From contig NC_081340.1 in assembly GCF_022539665.2 (NCBI RefSeq), positions 1,550,001 through 1,614,000 of the forward strand: 64,000 nucleotides of DNA. Direction: 5' to 3'. This stretch comes from Daphnia carinata (taxonomy: Eukaryota; Arthropoda; Branchiopoda; Diplostraca; Daphniidae). The notes beneath the pieces were generated by a model, which was given only the letters and a program-made list of their open reading frames with translations, did not search any database and had not been told where the DNA came from. Of the stretch, positions 58,401 to 64,000 are shown one piece after another. The position numbers were made by a program, and so were the translations under genes. Numbering within the stretch: the first letter of the stretch is position 1; each line of letters starts with the position of its first letter.

Positions 58401-61400
58401 AAACCCCTGTATAACACACACAGAAAAGAGTGAAATCAACGGTCGTGATGGTGAACGTATACAATGCGTATGTATACATGTACGAACATATGATGCGCTA
58501 CAAGGTTCTAATACCATAATCATCTAATAACGGGGACGTTCCGCATTAGAAACATTCCAGCGGTCCATTGCACCGTGTTCGAATCTGAACGGTTTGGAGG
58601 GAAAACGAACCGAAATTGACACCGTCCATCGTACAGTTTTCGAATATTTACTCGGCAAATAACATGTTGTTTTGCCACCCGAATGAGCCGTTTTGCCTGT
58701 GTAGCTTAACGCTTTTAGATGGCGTGTATATATGTGTCCTGCAAAAACAGGCGATGAGAGGGAAATCCGTGTCGGAAGGATTTAAAAACAAGGCTTCATC
58801 TCCACACGGGGGTCAAAAAAAGGAAAACCCCCGTTTTTGAAAGAGTGACGGAAGCTTCGAAAGGGGGGAGAACAAAAAAAAAATAAAATAAAAACGAGTT
58901 AGATACTACGGCCCTGTGGCTTTTGTTGTGCATCAATCGACTATGTACTACAGAGCTATTCTGTATGAATAAAAACAGAATATAATGTATTTAACAACAA
59001 AAGGGGGGAGGGGAGGGGATGTCTATACGAAGTGTTTGACGGATGAACACGGCATATCCAGAGGGGTTAATCCGGAGTTCGGCTACCTATGTACAGTAGA
59101 TTGTATAAAGCCCTTTTTTTTTGGAACAAAATATAAAGGTGAAAAATACAAGAAAGGAATAAAAAATAATAATATAAAAGAAAGAAAAATAAAAGTATGT
59201 TATTTGCCTATGTGATTTACAATGCAAAAAAAATCTATGTGATGAGAAAAAAAAAAGAAATAAAGAAATCCGCTATGGTTTTACACGATTTGCCGACAGT
59301 TGGGCCGGGAAAAAATAAAAGAAAGAGAAGGCGGAGAACGAAGGGTGTTGAACTGTTGAGTGGGCGGGGTAATCACAAATTAATTGGCCCAATTTCTCAA
59401 TCGGATGCGTTTCGAAAATGAGGAGCTCCTCTACTTCCTTCACATATTACGGAGCTAGTCTACTACAGCGCTCAAAAAAACGGCCATATTTTATTGCCAT
59501 TGAAATTCAAAGTGTTTATTGGAGTTTCATTCCAGCCTCTTGTGAAATAAGTGATAAAAAGAAAAATGCGTACATAATAAGAAAGAAAGATCTCCTGTTT
59601 TTGCTGCTGATCGAGAGCTAGGAGGGGGAATGTTAAAAAACCCCGGATGAATATAAAGGGACACGCGCCCGGCAGGGGATCCTTATATAGCCCACATACA
59701 CATAGATATGAGCCTGTTTAGTTCATGTTCGCAATATAACACCGAGAGAACAAGGTACTTGGCCCCTCTCCTTTATTTATTTTTTTTTCCTTTAGAGAGA
59801 AACGATACGTATGTATACGAGGTTCATTGAAAAGAATAGAATGCTCTATAATCCTCAACGCCCTGTGTATACGCAAAATCTACCGTGCTGCTCTCGATTT
59901 GCGCCCTTGATGGACCACTGGATTGCATGTCCCCGCCCTTCTTATTCTATTATTTATTATTATTATTATGTTGGACGTGATTTCACGCTTTTCATATGTA
60001 AGCGTCATCATCCTTTTGTGTTTAAAGTCTTCTTTAAAAAAAAAATATAAATAGCGACTGCTGCAATTTTATTCTTGTGTATAGATAAGGAAAAAGTTGG
60101 GTTGGGTTTTTTCGCTTCCAGGAGGGAAGGCGTCGAGTGTCGAATGGTTTTTGAGCTGATGATGACCAGCTTTTTCAATTGGTCCGATGATTGCCGTTTG
60201 CCGCACAATCGAAACGAGAACAAGAATCGAACGGGGCTCCCCCCTCCTTATTCATCTTGCGAAATTGTTTGAAGCCCCAACACGCCCCAAACAAGGACAC
60301 ATTGTGCGTGGATTTGTGTGGCACGTCGAACCATTTTCAAATAGGCTGAACATAAAGAAGAATGGAGTTTTATATACAACGCGAATATTAAATAATATAA
60401 TCAGTGTTCAGTTACACGACTCCAGTCGCAATTGATGATCAACTTTTAATTTAACTTTCATTAAAAATTCATTTTTTTTTTTAAGTTGACGGTTGTTAAT
60501 TGACAATTTGACGGTCATCAGGCCTCGTTTGCATTTGATGGTGCGTTCGCTATTAAGGCTGATAAGTTGGACTAAAACGGGCCATTTCCCCGTCCGCTTT
60601 CAACTCTATTCGCTCATTTCAATTTCATGTCCTATTAGTTTACTATATTTACAGTAGGTATATATGTAGGACACATGATTCTTAATGATTTACTCGACGG
60701 CCCCTACGCGCGTTTAGGCCGGCCGGAAGTTGGAGTTGACAGGCGAGGGTTAAAGCGCGCACAACACACTCATCTATTTATATATATCGAAGCGCGCAAT
60801 CTCTTGATTTCCAGTCATCCGTGCAGTGATAGAAGAGGACAGCCAATGGTATTAGATTAGACATCCACACACACATATACACGGAGAGAGAGAGATAAAC
60901 AGAAGATAAAGAGAGTGGACGGACACAGTGAGAGCTGAGGTGCAAAAGGAAATAAGACTGTCAAAGTGGCAAAAGGTCGAATGCCCTTGACAGGATAATG
61001 AGCGGATCATCCGCACGTTCCGTTTCTTTCTTCTTCATCTGCCCTCAACACGTTTGAAAACGCTGTGTGTGTGTGTGTGTGTGTATATCTTCAGACTTAT
61101 ACAGATATATATAAAAAATAAAAGAATCTACAATTTCCCTTTCTATCGTTGTTATAGGCCGTGCTGGCCACATCAGTTGGACAGCTGTTTTTGTGCCAAC
61201 TCATGGACGCGGATATAACTCTGGGATGGACCCACGGATTTTCATACCTTTGCACAGCCCAAAACAAGAATAAGGAAGACGATGCTGCACTATGCGTGCT
61301 ACGTTCATCTCGTTAAATACAGGATTTCGAATTTTCGAAGATGGCACATTCCCAATGATCATGTATCTCTATATCTCTTTCGCTTTTCCTATTATCGCAT

Positions 61401-63490
61401 TGAATTTTTTTTTTTTTTTCCAGGGATCTGACGACCTATTATTTTTTTCTGTTGAACTGCAGCTGTAAACAGAATTTCTATTCATTTAATAAGCCAAGCC
61501 TAACTGCATTTTTTTTTTAGCCCAATTCTTGCTATACTATTTGCGTAGATACGTACCATCATCCACCTGGGTCCCCAAAGTGTGCGCCTCTTGGTTTTTT
61601 CCACCCCCAAAAACAAAACAATGGAATCACATGGTCGGTGGGCTATATATATATATATATGCTCTTGGTAAGCGCTTTCGCTGGAACTCAACTCGCAGCC
61701 CATCCCTTATTGATGTTTCCTATTTTCTTTTCTCTCTCTCTCCTCCAAGGCCTAATTAATAAAAGGGTAAAATGCTGAGTCACACGTGCAGTACAGGCGA
61801 ACAGCAAATGCAACACAGATGGGGCCGAGAAAGATAATCAAGAAATTGCAAAAATGCATGCAAATCAATGTCGATAGACAGTAGATAAATAGATTGGGAA
61901 CCAGTTAGTCTAATCAATCTATTTCGATTTGCAACCATTTGCCATCGAATCGTCGTGGCTTTTTTTCGCAGAAATGCACAGGTTGTAATGCAAGTCTTAT
62001 GGAAGGGCTCTAAGGTGACAACTCTCTGAGGAAGAACGTCCCCTCTTTTTTTTTCATCTTTCTTTTTACGATATGCGTTGCTTATCATGGACAACCAAGT
62101 TGAACATGGACCGCTTACATAAAAATGCAAGTCTAAAATACAAAATAAAAAAGAGAGCGCTGAACTATTGGGCCTGTGCTGTGCTGGTGCTGGGCTGTGC
62201 TGTGTGTGTTCATCGTATTTCGACATGAAGTCGTTGCTCGTCTTCTGCGAAAAGCTCTGATAATAGCTTTCAACGGAAAGGACTCAAATTGGCTTGCCAC
62301 ACGGCACAACCAAAATCAGATACGTTAAGCTATGATTGGGGAATTTGCTCTCTTTTTTGTTATTTTTAACGAAAAATAGAGAGACAGTGGGACTACGACG
62401 GAATGTCCCCAACCTCTGTTGAATAAGCTGGGCTCGAGTTATGTAACTTAAAGACAGCTGTTAAGTTACGACGCATCACGTGTCTCTACATAAATGGGGG
62501 TATTCACATCGAGTTGGGTGGGACTAGTTTCTTTCACATTTTTTTCTTGCAAACACATCGATGTAGGAAAATGCAGTCCTACACATTCTTGACATAGGCA
62601 AACGTGGGCTAATTGCATAAGTATAATGATGGACGTTAATTGAGCTCATTTGTTTTGATGTCGAATGAACGCTTGATTGCATTATCGAGGAGAATCGATC
62701 AAAAGCCATCGTACTATGTTCAGCTAATTGATGCTATACACAAGGCTCACATCACCATGAATAAACAAAAAAGAGAAAGGGGAACTGTACCGAATTATAT
62801 CAATTAACGTGGGCCCTTGAGTGAAACAATAGGAACAACAAAAAAAAAAACGGATTCCATCAGCACATTTTGGAAATCAGAACATCTGTTTATTAATTTT
62901 ATTTAAGACGAGAGGGATATAGAGCAAGTGCAGAGAGAACAATAGGGGGCTAGTGCATTAGTAGCGTGTCGTGTAATTAGTCCAGGTGTGTAATTAGCGC
63001 GTCAATGAATGTAGCCCACTCCAGAAAGAAAATGGAAAGAGAATAGAGGCACTGTTAAAATAAAATTAAAAAAATAATAATAATGAAAATAGGCCGGACC
63101 TATAGGATTAGATGGACGGCCAATTCCCTTAGCGGCATTTTTTTTGCCCAACACCCCCACCATCAAGCAAGCACCCGTTTTCCGTGCAAATAAATAATGA
63201 GCCTTGATCTATAAGACTCTTTTGGTCCAGCAAGGTCAGCCCATCTCAAATCGGATTTTCAATTGGGTTTCCACATAAAATCAAAATAGGCTTTGCAAAA
63301 TGCGAAGGATTTGATTTTTTTTTATTGTTTTCTATTCTTTTTTCTGATCCCCCCCCTCCCCCGTAGTCCTTCCTTTTCGACGGATGGACTAATCAAGACT
63401 TGATTGGCAGTTGGCAAGTGTCAAGAGAGGGAGGAGCTGCGGACGGATAGCATTTTGGCCCGGGTGTGTAGGAGGGGTGTGGCGTGCCAC
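46744..63490. other. Rx-hbn intergenic region, about 17 kb, no gene found
   Basis: No open frame here shows a recognisable domain, splice structure or convincing composition. It is rich in simple sequence: (GA)n at 47856-47878, (GT)n at 49703-49727 and 61064-61084, (CT)n at 51637-51655, (CA)15 at 55451-55480, and G or C runs at 46836-46848, 47480-47494 and 57124-57138. ACTGTATATAC-type motifs recur. By position it should contain the promoters and enhancers of the two divergent homeobox genes. Confidence 0.55.
55451..55480 (+). repeat. (CA)15 microsatellite
   Basis: Fifteen CA units in the Rx-hbn intergenic region. Confidence 0.9.
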
Positions 63491-63530
63491 TATAAAACAC
63501 GACTAGCAATCGCTTAAACAGCGTTAGTTT
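63463..63530 (+). promoter_or_regulatory. Core promoter of the homeobox gene at 63794
   Basis: TATAAAA at 63491-63497 follows a G-rich block with GGGGTGTGG (KLF/Sp-like). TTAGTTTC, about 33 bp downstream of the TATA start, is the best initiator candidate. This gives a 5' UTR of about 270 bp to the ATG at 63794. Confidence 0.5.
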
Positions 63531-63793
63531 CTCCCCAACCATCAAAGCAGACACACATCGAAGTTGTGTGTCTACCTTCTTGCTTTTTTGATTGATTTCG
63601 GACGTTTGCAATCAAAACACCCCCGGCCACAAGTTGATTCGTTCCATCTCCGAACATTTTCATTGCCATTCGAAATCGCCTTCGGAACACAAGAAAAGGA
63701 TCAAATCAACGAAGTGTGTACTTTGCGTTCAGTTAAAAAAACAAAAAAAAAAAAAACAAAAGACCATCGACGGAGTTAGAGATCCTAGTCGTC

Positions 63794-63932
63794 ATGAGTA
63801 GCTTGACGGAACAACACACGACCGGACCATCGGTGATCACGACGGGCAACAAGTCGAGAGTTTACACGATCGACGACATTCTCGGCCGTCGTTCCTCCAA
63901 CGTCGAGCCCATCGTTCCCGCCAAGCGTATTG
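63794..63932 (+). CDS. hbn: First coding exon of a paired-class homeobox gene, probably homeobrain
   Basis: The ATG opens 46 codons and one base before a consensus donor (G/GTATGA), and the frame stops soon after in the intron, so this is exon 1 of a gene running off the window. It ends with RVYTIDDILGRRSS. This is the octapeptide (eh1-like, Groucho-binding) motif of the hbn/Arx group; Arx has YCIDSILGRRS and insect hbn has VYSIDQILG. Divergent pairing with Rx fits homeobrain in the conserved hbn-Rx-otp cluster. The homeodomain itself is outside the window, so the assignment rests on the motif and the synteny. An arthropod Arx-like gene is the alternative. Confidence 0.7.
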
Positions 63933-64000
63933 GTATGACACTTTAAATTATACAACGCGGGACGATTCATTTCCCGGAACAGTTTTTTTAAATGTTGCTT

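Noticed and set aside
46744-63490. Many 60-140 codon frames between Rx and hbn
   Set aside because: They are rich in simple-sequence translations (CVCV, SLSLSL, KKKK), with no domains and no consistent splice sites.

Overview
The window is animal nuclear DNA. The genes have many short exons with GT-AG introns, mostly 50-130 bp in the compact genes, TATA/Inr-type promoters and abundant simple repeats. The RYamide neuropeptide precursor (mature peptide QTFFTNGRY-amide) points to an arthropod, most likely a branchiopod crustacean such as Daphnia. I reach this from the sequence alone; no search was run.

Layout. (1) 1-17.2 kb is gene-dense. It holds the 3' part of MED16, with an intact two-membrane-segment ORF nested in one of its introns; a four-exon RYamide gene; a peroxisomal (SKL-ending) luciferase/4CL-type acyl-CoA synthetase; a P-superfamily transposon with 8-bp target duplications and a THAP-domain gene; and a four-exon gene for a 1340-residue protein with a degenerate prolyl-hydroxylase-like fold. 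(2) 17.3-32.7 kb is a repeat block with no host gene that I can support. It contains a large inverted repeat (arms of about 2.5-2.7 kb) carrying two oppositely oriented copies of an unrecognised coiled-coil gene plus a third partial copy; three copies of a roughly 380-nt segment whose predicted RNA stems are preserved, one by a compensatory change; tRNA-like modules upstream of each segment; a 3.7-kb unit bounded by inverted AAGCCCGAC motifs; and a hAT-type MITE with an intact 8-bp target duplication. (3) 32.8-35.8 kb holds a complete 11-exon secreted carboxylesterase on the minus strand with an intact catalytic triad. (4) 36.8-37.1 kb holds two identical tRNA-Ala(AGC) genes. (5) 37.2-64 kb is a large, gene-poor developmental locus. 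The paired-class homeobox gene Rx (three exons, minus strand) lies divergently from the first exon of a second paired-class gene at 63,794, probably homeobrain (hbn). About 17 kb of microsatellite-rich DNA separates them. This fits the conserved hbn-Rx-otp (HRO) cluster.

Exon boundaries were worked out by hand from reading frame, splice consensus and family conservation. In every multi-exon model that lies wholly inside the window the coding length is a multiple of three, but the acyl-CoA synthetase model depends on one junction (about 8989/9061) where no GT-AG pair fits. Coordinates given for genes on multiple exons are the outer limits of the coding sequence.
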